Origin: Candidatus Opimibacter skivensis
GTDB taxonomy: Bacteria > Bacteroidota > Bacteroidia > Chitinophagales > Saprospiraceae
DNA: 64,000 bases
NCBI GenBank assembly: GCA_016722045.1
Contig: JADKGY010000029.1
Location: forward strand, 248,001 to 312,000
Reading direction: 5' to 3'
Part shown: positions 8,365 through 17,781 of the stretch, in pieces
Layout of the letters: every line of letters begins with the position of its first letter
How positions within the stretch are numbered: position 1 is the first letter of the stretch
Position numbers and translations under genes: made by a program
Notes under the pieces: model-generated
Seen by the model: only the letters and a program-made list of their open reading frames with translations
What the model was told of the DNA's origin: nothing
Database searches by the model: none

Positions 8365-8772
8365 ATGCCACCCATCTCCGAACAAGTAGCCTGGCTTTTT
8401 ATACTGGCGATACCCATCGCCTGTGTCGCCTGGACCGTAACGCATGAAGAAATATTCCGTGAACCCCGTGAATTCTGTGTGCAGAAATCCAAATCGCACA
8501 GAAGCATAGGCATCCGGAAATTCTTCTATCTGTTTACATGCGAATATTGTTTTAGTCATTACGTCACGATTGCCTTTTTATTTCTCGCCGATTATAAATT
8601 GTTATTCATGGATTGGCGAGGCTATGTGATTGGTGGATTTGCCTTGGTATGGATAGCCAATGTGTATATGAGCCTTTTCGGATTCATCCGTGTGGGCATG
8701 AAAGAGACGAAGATGGATGCGGATCTGGATGAATTGAGATTGAAGGAAGCGAAGAAGAAGATGGGAATGTGA
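8365..8772 (+). CDS. Small membrane protein with a CxxC-H motif
   Basis: 135 residues. An N-terminal hydrophobic helix (AWLFILAIPIACVAWTV), a middle pair of helices (HYVTIAFLFLADY; YVIGGFALVWIANVYM) and a highly charged Lys/Glu tail are visible. A cysteine motif, FTCEYCFSHYV, sits at a membrane boundary. It recalls the cysteine signature before a helix in DUF1360-type proteins, but I cannot confirm the family. It lies 30 nt after the methyltransferase and may be co-transcribed. The stop codon runs directly into the ATTTAAG heptamer array. Confidence 0.7.
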   Translation: MPPISEQVAWLFILAIPIACVAWTVTHEEIFREPREFCVQKSKSHRSIGIRKFFYLFTCEYCFSHYVTIAFLFLADYKLLFMDWRGYVIGGFALVWIANVYMSLFGFIRVGMKETKMDADLDELRLKEAKKKMGM

Positions 8773-8842
8773 TTTAAGATTTAAGATTTAAGATTTAAGA
8801 TTTAAGATTTAAGATTTAAGATTTAAGATTTAAGATTTTAAG
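8772..8842 (+). repeat. Heptanucleotide array (ATTTAAG)9 plus one 8-nt unit
   Basis: Nine perfect units run from 8772 to 8834, then an imperfect one to 8842. The array begins on the last base of the stop codon of the preceding gene. Each unit holds a TAA, so the array stops all three forward frames. Two further copies occur at about 6908-6927, downstream of the antiporter gene. Confidence 0.95.
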
Positions 8843-9008
8843 TAGAACGACGGTTGAGTTGTAACATATGGATGAGTAAGGCAAGTCAAAGGATTGCATA
8901 TGGTTGAGTCTCGCAAGTCGAAGCATTGGATATTAGATCGACGGTTTTAAATTTTAGATTATATGACGAAGGAATGCGAACGAAGTGAGCATTCATCGTC
9001 ACGCTAAA
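8843..9008. repeat. Degenerate interspersed repeat (CATATGG / CAAGTCGAAGCAT text)
   Basis: Two related segments follow each other (about 8854-8890 and 8897-8930), both with CATATGG followed by a GCAAGTC element. Similar text occurs at 58642-58680. A short hairpin GAATGC/GCATTC closes the stretch near 8964-8994. No gene is visible. Confidence 0.55.
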
Positions 9009-9129
9009 GTTAAGCTTAGGCTGTGCCTAAGCTTTCGCGTCTGCAAAACTCTGTTTTGCGTTATAAAGCTTTCATTTCGCAAATCTGAAATTTGCTGACG
9101 CACAAGCTTAGGCACAGCCTAAGCTTAAC
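9009..9129. repeat. Composite inverted-repeat element, copy 1
   Basis: The outer arms are 26-bp perfect inverted repeats (9009-9034 and 9104-9129). Each arm is itself a triloop hairpin with 10-bp stem AAGCTTAGGC and loop TGT or ACA. Inside are two more hairpins: GCAAAAC/GTTTTGC and GCAAAT/ATTTGC. The right half (9070-9132) is identical over 63 nt to 57763-57825. It lies between two genes of the same strand. Confidence 0.9.
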
Positions 9130-9212
9130 GGTACAAGTTTTTTAGTACAAGCAATTCTTAAAAAAACATAAAAATGTTTAATTTGAGCAGGTAACGAGAT
9201 TTAAACCTACAT

Positions 9213-9422
9213 ATGAAACCCTCTTTAAAAACCTACATCATCGTCTTCTTCCTCTCCGGTCTGATTTTTTCAATATTAAATTTTGGATTTACCTATTTGA
9301 CCGAAAATATAACTTTTAACCTGATGAGATCTTTGCTCGACATGGTCCTGTTTGGTGCTCTGGGTACCCTGGTATATTATATCACAGTAGTATTGCCCAA
9401 AAAGAAACCTTCATCCAAGTGA
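9213..9422 (+). CDS. Small two-helix membrane protein
   Basis: 69 residues, with two hydrophobic helices (TYIIVFFLSGLIFSILNFGF and VLFGALGTLVYYITVVL) and a basic C-terminus KKKPSSK. It starts at ATG 9213. No family is recognised. It is preceded by the composite repeat and followed by about 210 nt without any visible gene. Confidence 0.6.
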   Translation: MKPSLKTYIIVFFLSGLIFSILNFGFTYLTENITFNLMRSLLDMVLFGALGTLVYYITVVLPKKKPSSK

Positions 9423-9633
9423 ACTCGGATTCCATCCCCTCAAAAGATCACAAAATCTAAACAGTCTAAACTTCGGAACACCAAGTGTTTCAACAATAAA
9501 CTCGATAAACTCTCCTTCGGACAGAGTCAATTTCTATCGCACTACCCGATAATTGGTAAATCCTGATAGTTCCAAACCCCTAACCCACCCTACAACCCTT
9601 TATTTGTCATCATTCATCAAAATCTCTTGAATC

Positions 9634-10764
9634 ATGACACATATTTCCAGGTTCCTTACCTCAATACTTACCGTTATCAGCATGGTAACACTAAATGCCC
9701 AAAACATGCACATGTACATTAGCGATGCCGGCAATTTCAACCAACCACCATGGCAAATCCTGAAATTCGATGCCAATGGCGAAAACGGAGAAGTCTTTAT
9801 CTCCAGTCATCTCGCCTGGCCACAAGACATTCTATTCCTTGAGAAAGACAACATCGTCCTGATCTCCAATCTTAACAGCGGACAGATCCTCAGATTCAAC
9901 GCCACATCTGGCGCTTATGTCAACATATTTGCCAATGCCATCGGAGGACCGACCCGGATGGAGATTGGCCCGGATAGTCTTCTCTATGTTCTCCAATGGT
10001 CAGGTAATGGCAAAGTGCGCCGCTATCACCTCGATGGAACTTTTGTTGATGAATTCACAAGCGTCGGAGTAACTACCAGTATCGGGCTTGACTGGGATAC
10101 ATCTGGAAATCTATACGTCTCCTCATACAATGGAAAGTTTGTACAGAAATTCAGCCCTTCAGGTACTGATCTCGGCAAATTCATTTCAACAAATCTCGCC
10201 GGTCCAACCAATATATGGTTTGATCATAACGGCGACCTTCTGGTCAATGACTATAATGCGGGAGCCGTCAAACGATTTGATAGTAATGGAGTCTTCAAAA
10301 GTGTATTTATATCCGATGTACCTCAGTGCGAAGGCGTAGATTTCTTGCCGGATGGAAGCACGATCATCGGTATCGGTGGCACAGCGGCGGTCAGTGTATT
10401 TAACTCATCCGGCTCATTGACGAATACGATCGTTCCTTCAGGATCGCTTGGCTTAATCACGCCAAATGCTGTTGTACTCAGACATGACCCATCGACAACA
10501 GCCATCGACAATCCTCCATCATACAAGGAGATGAATATCGTCACCCCTTCTATAGGTGTGTTTTTTCAATTCGCATCATCAGATCTGATGCCTTCCGGTT
10601 CCATAGCAGATGTATGCACCACGTCAGGTGTCATGATGAAGAAAATAATGGCATCAGACAGCGCATTCTGGGATGCATCCGATTTACCTGATGGAATGTA
10701 TGTGATTACCTTAACCTTACGGGACAAGACTATTGCCCGTCAGAAAATTATGGTTCAGCGCTAA
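9634..10764 (+). CDS. Secreted NHL/SMP-30-type beta-propeller with T9SS sorting tail
   Basis: 376 residues. The signal peptide ends near NAQ at residue 23. Residues 25-290 hold propeller blades with repeated phrases such as LLYVLQWSGNGKVRRYHLDG, NLYVSSYNGKFVQKFSPSG and LLVNDYNAGAVKRFDSNG. A linker around AIDNPPSYKEM leads to a C-terminal domain of about 75 residues ending LPDGMYVITLTLRDK then IARQKIMVQR. That matches the Por secretion tail of T9SS cargo. It is expected outside the cell or on the outer membrane; its ligand is unknown. It ends 18 nt before the regulator gene, so the two are likely co-transcribed. Confidence 0.88.
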   Translation: MTHISRFLTSILTVISMVTLNAQNMHMYISDAGNFNQPPWQILKFDANGENGEVFISSHLAWPQDILFLEKDNIVLISNLNSGQILRFNATSGAYVNIFANAIGGPTRMEIGPDSLLYVLQWSGNGKVRRYHLDGTFVDEFTSVGVTTSIGLDWDTSGNLYVSSYNGKFVQKFSPSGTDLGKFISTNLAGPTNIWFDHNGDLLVNDYNAGAVKRFDSNGVFKSVFISDVPQCEGVDFLPDGSTIIGIGGTAAVSVFNSSGSLTNTIVPSGSLGLITPNAVVLRHDPSTTAIDNPPSYKEMNIVTPSIGVFFQFASSDLMPSGSIADVCTTSGVMMKKIMASDSAFWDASDLPDGMYVITLTLRDKTIARQKIMVQR

Positions 10765-10782
10765 ACGCATTACTTTCTTTGG

Positions 10783-12321
10783 ATGAAAAATAAATTTGCA
10801 ATTCTACTTTATGTAATCGTTGGCTTTGCCCAATCTCTTTCAAGCCAGCTGTCTGATGCACAACTTCAGGCGGCTCTGGCAGGACAACAATGCAGTCTTA
10901 TAGCCCGGGAGCTTGATACAATGACATTGACTACTGAAAACATGAAGTTCAATGCCGCTATTTGTTTTTATCGCAATGGCCGTGTGGATCGTGCACTTGA
11001 TATCTTCAGGGACATACAAAAGATGAATGGTGAAAGGTGGAAAGGTGCTGCATTTTGGGAAGCTAAAATCAATGCAACCCTCCATCAGGACAGTAACGCC
11101 GTGGCGGAATTACAATCACTCCCCAAAGGTTTTCTCAATTATCGAATGCTGACCCAGCCTGAGTTTGACGAAATAACATTGCGCAGCAATTCTTTCGCTC
11201 AACTGAAACAATCCTTAAAACCGGGAATTAATATTTGGACTGGTGCACTTACGATCATTGCGGTCATTGGTTTATTGCTTGGACTGATATTTCTGTTTGG
11301 CAGATCAAATTTTTCAACAGGAGAGAAATGGATGTCGGTTGTCGTATTATCCATCTCCATTATTCTCTTTTCCTATCTCACGATGTGGACAAAGTATGTG
11401 ATATACTTTCCATACATCCGGAATACCTGGCCTTTTTTGACATTGCTCATTGGTCCGTCAATGTATTTTTATATTAAAGCCACTTTCAAAGAAGAGTACA
11501 CCACAAATTCTGTCCTTTACCATTTCATTATTCCTGCTGTATCCTTTCTTTGTCTATTACCAGCGGTCGTATACGATTTTGGAATAAACATCTCCGTTCA
11601 CAATGACTTGTCACAACTAGGTTCATCGTCTACATTACTCACAGGGCAGATTGTATTCTATACGATACGCATTCATTTCATGACACAAAATGAATGGCAG
11701 GTCGATGCTAATATCAAGACCTGGACACGGATACTTTCATGGGGCATGAAAATATATACGCTGGCTTTCGTATCCTACTTCATACTTGTATCTGCTTCTT
11801 TCTTCAATCCGCAGTGGGACTATGCGATCAGCATGGTGATGGCGCTTGGCATTTTAGTGATTGCCTATATGGGATTAATCCAAAAAAGAGTTTTCAGCAG
11901 CGAACCTATTGAAGCCATTCTATCCATGCAAAAATATCAGTCCTCCAGTCTGACAAAAGCAGCCAGTGAAACAATCAAAAGAAGACTTGAGCGCTTATTG
12001 CTGGAAGAAGAAGTTTTTAAAGAAAATGAATTGAGGCTTGATGATCTTGCCTCTTACCTTGATATTACAAGACATCAGTTATCACAGGTCATCAATGAAC
12101 ACTATAAAGTCAATTTTTTTGAATTACTAAACAGGTATAGGGTCCAGTATGTAAAAAAAGTACTGGTCGATCCGGCTTATTCTCAATACACGATAATACA
12201 AATTGCCTACGAGGCGGGGTTCAATAATAAAGCATCTTTCAACACGTATTTCAAAAGGGAAATGGGCATGACTCCTTCTGCGTACAGGATGAAAGAGAAC
12301 AGTTTAGTGTCCGGGAAGTAA
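10783..12321 (+). CDS. Membrane-anchored AraC-family transcriptional regulator
   Basis: 512 residues. A signal-like N-terminus is followed by a soluble segment (about 25-145) with TPR-like helices (AICFYRNGRVDRALDIFRDI). Residues 148-380 contain seven or so hydrophobic helices, starting with TGALTIIAVIGLLLGLIFLF. The C-terminus (about 405-508) is an AraC HTH: LRLDDLASYLDITRHQLSQ for the first helix-turn-helix and IIQIAYEAGFNNKASFNTYF for the second, ending MTPSAYRM. The design suggests a one-component sensor in the inner membrane that binds DNA on the cytoplasmic side. Its target is probably local. It is downstream of the secreted propeller and upstream of the histidine kinase. Confidence 0.88.
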   Translation: MKNKFAILLYVIVGFAQSLSSQLSDAQLQAALAGQQCSLIARELDTMTLTTENMKFNAAICFYRNGRVDRALDIFRDIQKMNGERWKGAAFWEAKINATLHQDSNAVAELQSLPKGFLNYRMLTQPEFDEITLRSNSFAQLKQSLKPGINIWTGALTIIAVIGLLLGLIFLFGRSNFSTGEKWMSVVVLSISIILFSYLTMWTKYVIYFPYIRNTWPFLTLLIGPSMYFYIKATFKEEYTTNSVLYHFIIPAVSFLCLLPAVVYDFGINISVHNDLSQLGSSSTLLTGQIVFYTIRIHFMTQNEWQVDANIKTWTRILSWGMKIYTLAFVSYFILVSASFFNPQWDYAISMVMALGILVIAYMGLIQKRVFSSEPIEAILSMQKYQSSSLTKAASETIKRRLERLLLEEEVFKENELRLDDLASYLDITRHQLSQVINEHYKVNFFELLNRYRVQYVKKVLVDPAYSQYTIIQIAYEAGFNNKASFNTYFKREMGMTPSAYRMKENSLVSGK

Positions 12322-12424
12322 AGGATACAATTTCATACTTTACAGAAAAGTTTGGAAACTTGCCTTTTACGTACCTGAATTGATATATCCAACCTGAATT
12401 TTTAACAAGTATCTTGCACATCTC

Positions 12425-15400
12425 GTGCATGCTCTCTCACACATATTATTCAACCATCTCAAAAGGTTACTATCTGCTCCGCGTGCCTTTCTGCTTGCAT
12501 TACTGTGTTTATTTTGGTTCCTACCTGCTCAGGTTCATAGTCAACAATCATACAAATCAATACCATTACAGCATGAGCTTACGGCAGTAGATCTCAACGC
12601 TGATGAAAATACCGGTGTGCTGACGGGGATGATTCAGGACAACGATGGATATCTCTGGATTTCTTCTTCACGTGGCATGGTGATATTCGATGGTCATAAA
12701 AGCGTATTGTATTCGGATGATGACACTAAGCTCAGGATGGGAAGCCGGACCGACAGCTCTTTTCATTATTACTTCCTAAGGAAAAGCCCTAAAGGTGAAA
12801 TTCATGCTTATGTCATCCCTGGCGGAAAAATTGTAGCGATTGATCCCGTAAAGAAAATCGCCCAGTATCAATATGAAGCTCCTTCAAGTTATCTAAATTT
12901 TTATCCGTTCGAACCCCAAAGCAACGCGATTTTCTATGTTTCAACAAACAAGACTGCTGATTCAATGACTATTGTCGGAGTGCAAAGACAGGGAATACCA
13001 AAAAACATCTTCAGCTTTAGTAAAAAAGAAACCGGAGAACTTGCATCGTATGCATTAGTGGACAGTACCCACTGGATTCAGACTTCGAAGGGTATTCTTC
13101 GTATAGCTTATGATGGAAAAAAATCTTCGTTCTATCCATTTTTGAATAATTCCGGTATCACATGGTACGCTACGAGTGACGAACTAAATTTTTATTTTGT
13201 CGAAGATGCCTTAGAAACCATAATGTATTGGAACTCAACTTTGGCATCACCCCGCATCTTCGCACCCATTCCTAAACTGTATCAAAAAGGATGTAATTAT
13301 CTTTATGTTGATCATCACAAAGCCTATGTCGGAGGTGGGACTCAATTTGGCATAATTGATACACTGACAAAAAACTATGAAAACCTTAATGATCAGTATT
13401 ACAATTTAAAAGCCGATAAACTTCAGGGTTCGCTTTCAGAAGACATGCGGGGCCTCGGCAAGATCGATGGACAGATCTATTTCCTGGGTGGGAAAAATCT
13501 TTATCGGCTTCGTGACATACCGCCTTCCGTATCTGTGTTTAAAGATTCTATTCCTTCTTCGGTCGCCAATCTAAGTATGCGTGGTCTCACGGAAGATGAT
13601 AAACACAATGTATATGCATCCTATTACAACGGTATTGCAGTAAAATCAGCTGATGAGGATCAATTCAGATCTCTGGATCTCATCAAAGATCTTGACAAAT
13701 CACTCTATAGTGCATTCAGCTTAACCTATTATGATCACAGGATTTTCTGGCATTCCCTATCCATTGATCTTCTTAATGGAAAGATAAAACAGATTATTCC
13801 TAATGTTCCGAATGGTCATGTAGTGCAAATGCGCACGGGTGATACACTTTGGATGTATATATGGAATTCATCACATTTTTACAAATATTCTCTTTCATCA
13901 GGTCAGCTTGATTCAGTGTCAATAGAAAAAAATCCAGGTGTATCCGTGAGCTTCCCATTTGTGGTAAATGATATTATTCAAAGCCAGGATTCATCGACAA
14001 TGTGGCTGGCTACACGCCTGGATGGAATTGTAGTGGTCAACAAAAATGGAAATATTATAAAAAATTATTCGCAAAAGGAATTAGGTACAAGCATTGAGGA
14101 AGGTATTTGCGACCTCTTTTTTCATGGAGATAATCTATGGTACGGTTGCTTTGACGGGTTGGGTAAATTGAATATAAAGTCGGGCCATTACACCCTCTTT
14201 AAAGATCCTATGATCAATTCAGACAAGAAACAAAATAACAGGATCGTTTTCTCCATCCTTCCTGACGAGAAAAACGGATTTTATCTGGGCACAAGCAATG
14301 GCCTGGTCTATTTTGATACCCTTTCAGAAGAATTCATGCATCTGGATCCTGCACATCCCATGGCGCAGAATGAATACAATCGGACTTCAGCATTTAAAGA
14401 CAGTCGGGGACGTTACTACTTCGGCACAACAAATGGTTTATACTCTTTTTTGCCGCAGGAATTGGACTTCAAATCAAGTGAAGATACACTCCGGCCCATA
14501 CGGTTATTCAATGTTTCCATTTTCAATGGCAGTGAAAAAAAATACCGGTATTTATCTGAGGGGTTAATAGATTTGAAAAAACTCGAACTCAATGCTTCAG
14601 AAACCAATATTGAATTCTCCTTTTCTGTAGCGGAATTTGATAAAAATATTTATTACAGTCATCGGGTTGTGGGCCTGAATGATACATGGAGTGACTATAC
14701 AACTGACAATAAGATTTTGATGAATTCGCTTCCACCCGGAAACTATCAACTTGAAGTTAAAGCATCCACTGGTGCAAATGATGTAAAAGCTTCCTATTAT
14801 ACACTTGATATTTTCATGCCTGAATACTGGTATAGAAAAGCCTGGGTCATCGTTCTTTTTATAGCTTTGATTTCTGGCCTGATCACACTTACCATCCGGT
14901 CATATTTCCAGCAGAAATTGAAGAGACAAAAAGAACTTGAAAAACTCCGCGTCAATATTTCTTCCAATCTGCATGATGATGTCGGTTCTATTCTTTCCGG
15001 TCTTGCTATGCAATCGCAGATGATGTCATATGACATGCAAGAGAAAGACCGCAAACCTATGCTTGAGTTGAGCGATATGAGTCGTGAAGCGATGGAGCGG
15101 ATGAGGGATACGGTATGGGCCATCGATGCGCGTAAAGACAAATACGAAAACCTTATCGACCGCATGCGTGATTTTGCTGAAAAAAATCTCGAACGAAAAA
15201 ATATCACACACGAATTTATTGTCGAAGGTGTGGACGGCAAGAAATTTATCAATCCGGAAGTGCGCCAGAATATTTATCTCATTTTCAAAGAATCCATCAC
15301 CAATATTGTGAAGCACTCAGATGGTAATCATGTGAAGATAATATTCGCCCAAAATCCTGAATTTTTGCGACTTGTTATTCATGACAATGGTTCAGAAAAA

Positions 15401-15523
15401 AATGTGACTTCTTCTGACGGATCAGGTTTAGGTAATATGAAAATGCGTGCGGAAAAATTGCATGGGACGATAACGATAAAGTACGATGAGGGGTTTAAGG
15501 TGGAGTTGAAAGTAAAAGTGTAG
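12425..15523 (+). CDS. Periplasmic-propeller sensor histidine kinase (HisKA_3 type)
   Basis: 1032 residues from a GTG start at 12425. No in-frame ATG precedes the propeller, and the GTG gives a plausible signal peptide ending HSQ. Residues 45-720 are Reg_prop-like blades (MIQDNDGYLWISSSRGMVIF; IVFSILPDEKNGFYLGTSNG). A Y_Y_Y-like domain (LPPGNYQLEVKAS) follows, then one membrane helix (AWVIVLFIALISGLITLTI). The kinase core has the LytS/NarX-type dimerisation motif SSNLHDDVGSILSG with phospho-acceptor H850, and an ATPase with VIHDNG and GSGLGNMKMRAEKL. No response regulator is adjacent, so the partner lies elsewhere. It probably senses an external polymer or peptide by analogy with hybrid two-component sensors of Bacteroidota. 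Confidence 0.9.
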   Translation: MHALSHILFNHLKRLLSAPRAFLLALLCLFWFLPAQVHSQQSYKSIPLQHELTAVDLNADENTGVLTGMIQDNDGYLWISSSRGMVIFDGHKSVLYSDDDTKLRMGSRTDSSFHYYFLRKSPKGEIHAYVIPGGKIVAIDPVKKIAQYQYEAPSSYLNFYPFEPQSNAIFYVSTNKTADSMTIVGVQRQGIPKNIFSFSKKETGELASYALVDSTHWIQTSKGILRIAYDGKKSSFYPFLNNSGITWYATSDELNFYFVEDALETIMYWNSTLASPRIFAPIPKLYQKGCNYLYVDHHKAYVGGGTQFGIIDTLTKNYENLNDQYYNLKADKLQGSLSEDMRGLGKIDGQIYFLGGKNLYRLRDIPPSVSVFKDSIPSSVANLSMRGLTEDDKHNVYASYYNGIAVKSADEDQFRSLDLIKDLDKSLYSAFSLTYYDHRIFWHSLSIDLLNGKIKQIIPNVPNGHVVQMRTGDTLWMYIWNSSHFYKYSLSSGQLDSVSIEKNPGVSVSFPFVVNDIIQSQDSSTMWLATRLDGIVVVNKNGNIIKNYSQKELGTSIEEGICDLFFHGDNLWYGCFDGLGKLNIKSGHYTLFKDPMINSDKKQNNRIVFSILPDEKNGFYLGTSNGLVYFDTLSEEFMHLDPAHPMAQNEYNRTSAFKDSRGRYYFGTTNGLYSFLPQELDFKSSEDTLRPIRLFNVSIFNGSEKKYRYLSEGLIDLKKLELNASETNIEFSFSVAEFDKNIYYSHRVVGLNDTWSDYTTDNKILMNSLPPGNYQLEVKASTGANDVKASYYTLDIFMPEYWYRKAWVIVLFIALISGLITLTIRSYFQQKLKRQKELEKLRVNISSNLHDDVGSILSGLAMQSQMMSYDMQEKDRKPMLELSDMSREAMERMRDTVWAIDARKDKYENLIDRMRDFAEKNLERKNITHEFIVEGVDGKKFINPEVRQNIYLIFKESITNIVKHSDGNHVKIIFAQNPEFLRLVIHDNGSEKNVTSSDGSGLGNMKMRAEKLHGTITIKYDEGFKVELKVKV

Positions 15524-15524
15524 C

Positions 15525-15632
15525 TTTCGCAAAACAGAAATTTGCAGTCACACCGATACTTCGATTAACCTCAGCACTACGCGTAGTAAATACTACACCC
15601 CTGCGACAGCAAAACTCAGTTTTGCGAATCAT
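15525..15632. repeat. Composite hairpin spacer, copy with GCAAAAC hairpins
   Basis: The spacer between the kinase and the next gene contains CGCAAAACAG text at its left end, a palindrome ACTACGCGTAGT in the middle and a triloop hairpin GCAAAAC-TCA-GTTTTGC at 15609-15625. The words are the same as in the composite elements at 9009 and 55550. It may act as a transcription stop, but no T-run is seen. Confidence 0.6.
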
Positions 15633-15651
15633 TTTCTTATTTTAGCAGCAT

Positions 15652-17730
15652 ATGCTGAAATCCCTCTTCCTGGCCAGCTTTTTATTTGCTTCAACCTCAC
15701 TCCTACTCGCCCAGGAAGCTCAGGACTATTACAACCAACTCATTGAGATCATCTCCGAAAATCTCGAAAGCGGCGAAGAATTTGACTATTCCATATTAGT
15801 CGAACATATCGATGATTGGCAACGCAAACCGATCAATATCAATTCTGATCAGGTATCCTTGTTAGCACAGTGGTTCATCATCTCTGATTATGCATATCAG
15901 CAACTAGAGGATCATATCCGTCGTAACGGCCCCCTTCTGTCGATTCTGGAACTCCAATCAATCCCGGGCTTCGATCCGGCAACGATAAGAATTTTGGAGT
16001 CTATCACCAATGTTGAAGGTCGTGATATGTTTACCCAAACAGCCAGTCCTGGAAGATTGCTGCTGCATGGTCAAAATGAAATTTACATCAGAGGTGGCCG
16101 TACGATTGAAAAAGCTGATGGCTATATCGGTGATCCGCCTGCTTATGAAGGAAGCCCTGATAAAATATATATGCGTTTAAGACATCGCAACTCAAATGTC
16201 CTCAGCTATGGAATCACGGGCGAAAAAGATGCAGGAGAAGCTTTTTTCAAAGGTTCTAACAAATCAGGATTTGATTTTTATTCAGCGCATCTTTCATTAC
16301 AGAATTACAGATCGTGGTTGCCCGCTGTAATGCTTGGCGATTTTGTAGCAAGTTTTGGGCAAGGCCTGATTATGCATTCAGGATTCGGAACAGGAAAAAG
16401 TAGTTTCGTCACTTCTATAAAAAAGACTGGAAACCCATTACGGCCATACACATCTGTCGATGAAAATAATTTCCTGCGTGGCATTGGTGTCACTGTCAAA
16501 CCAATGGATAATCTAAACGTGACACTTTTCGGTAGCAAAAATAACCGTGATGGCAATCTCGTGGTCGACACCATTCGCGAAGGAGGAGAGATCACTGATA
16601 TACAAGCTGACATCACCAGCTTGCAAACCGCCAATCTTCATCGGACCAAATCTGAGATCGCAGATGAAAATGCAATCGATCTGACACAGGTCGGACTGAA
16701 TATATCTTATCAGTCGCGCAGAACTCATCTTGGTTTTAATGCACTACATTCCAGTTTAAGTTCACCACTCAACAGAACACCTGATCTGTACAATCAATAT
16801 TATTTCAATGGTGATAAGTTGACGAATGCAAGTGTGGATTATGGTTTTTGGTTAAGTGGAATTCACTTTTTCGGAGAGACAGCCATCAGTGACAATGGAG
16901 GAATGGCGACTGTCAATGGCGTTTTAGCAGGCCTTGACCGGCATATTCTCGCGGCTATTCTCTTCAGATCGTTTGCACGTGATTATCATTCGCTCACGCC
17001 AAATGTATTTGCAGAATCTTCATCAGCAAGCAATGAAATCGGATTGTATACAGGATTGGAAATAACCCCGTCCGTAAAATGGAAACTGCAATTGTATCAT
17101 GACATTTGGTCAAATCCCTGGCTACGTTTTCGGGTAGATCGGCCCGCCGGTGGCGAAGAAATTTTCGCAAGACTGACATATACGATAAAGCGACGATTAG
17201 AAATATATGCACAATTCAGAACAAAAAAATCGAGCCTGGACTTTACACAGGAAGGATCCTCTATTCCTGATGTAACAGACCAACGAAGATCCCAGGCCAG
17301 ATTGAATATCAATAACATGCTGGACAAAACGATACAATTGCGGACGCGCTTAGAATGGAGTTTCTATGATTTCAACAGCGATCATGAAAATGGATTTTTA
17401 GTATACCAGGATTTTTTATACAAACCTGTTTCTTCACCATGGTCACTCAGTGGAAGAGTTGTATTGTTTGACACAGACAGTTTCAACACAAGAATCTATA
17501 CGTACGAGAATGATCTCATCTACTATTACGCCATTCCCGCATTCAGCGATAAGGGATCGCGATATTATATCAACCTCAGGTATAAGGGTATCAGGCATCT
17601 CACTGCAGAAATCAAGTATGCACGTACGCAATGGCTTGACATGACTACTGTGGGAAGTGGCAACGATGAAATCCAGGGAAACCGAAGATCAGAGATTCGG
17701 GGACAGTTGATATACAGATTTGAAAATTGA
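15652..17730 (+). CDS. Helix-hairpin-helix / outer-membrane beta-barrel protein
   Basis: 692 residues with a signal peptide ending LLLAQ. Residues 55-125 form helix-hairpin-helix pairs of the ComEA kind (KPININSDQVSLLAQWFIIS; GPLLSILELQSIPGFDPAT). From about residue 150 to the end there are alternating amphipathic strands and a final aromatic strand (RGQLIYRFEN), the mark of a large outer-membrane barrel. This HhH-plus-barrel arrangement is common in Bacteroidota, but its role is not known. The HhH part faces the periplasm in a simple topology model. A DNA-uptake role is conceivable from the HhH domain but not shown. Confidence 0.8.
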   Translation: MLKSLFLASFLFASTSLLLAQEAQDYYNQLIEIISENLESGEEFDYSILVEHIDDWQRKPININSDQVSLLAQWFIISDYAYQQLEDHIRRNGPLLSILELQSIPGFDPATIRILESITNVEGRDMFTQTASPGRLLLHGQNEIYIRGGRTIEKADGYIGDPPAYEGSPDKIYMRLRHRNSNVLSYGITGEKDAGEAFFKGSNKSGFDFYSAHLSLQNYRSWLPAVMLGDFVASFGQGLIMHSGFGTGKSSFVTSIKKTGNPLRPYTSVDENNFLRGIGVTVKPMDNLNVTLFGSKNNRDGNLVVDTIREGGEITDIQADITSLQTANLHRTKSEIADENAIDLTQVGLNISYQSRRTHLGFNALHSSLSSPLNRTPDLYNQYYFNGDKLTNASVDYGFWLSGIHFFGETAISDNGGMATVNGVLAGLDRHILAAILFRSFARDYHSLTPNVFAESSSASNEIGLYTGLEITPSVKWKLQLYHDIWSNPWLRFRVDRPAGGEEIFARLTYTIKRRLEIYAQFRTKKSSLDFTQEGSSIPDVTDQRRSQARLNINNMLDKTIQLRTRLEWSFYDFNSDHENGFLVYQDFLYKPVSSPWSLSGRVVLFDTDSFNTRIYTYENDLIYYYAIPAFSDKGSRYYINLRYKGIRHLTAEIKYARTQWLDMTTVGSGNDEIQGNRRSEIRGQLIYRFEN

Positions 17731-17781
17731 GTCCATCTAAATAGCCAGAAATAATTTTATTATTAAGCACATGTTGATTCT

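Noticed and set aside
14797..15316. Minus-strand open frames of 151 and 96 codons
   Set aside because: They are shadows of the histidine kinase gene.
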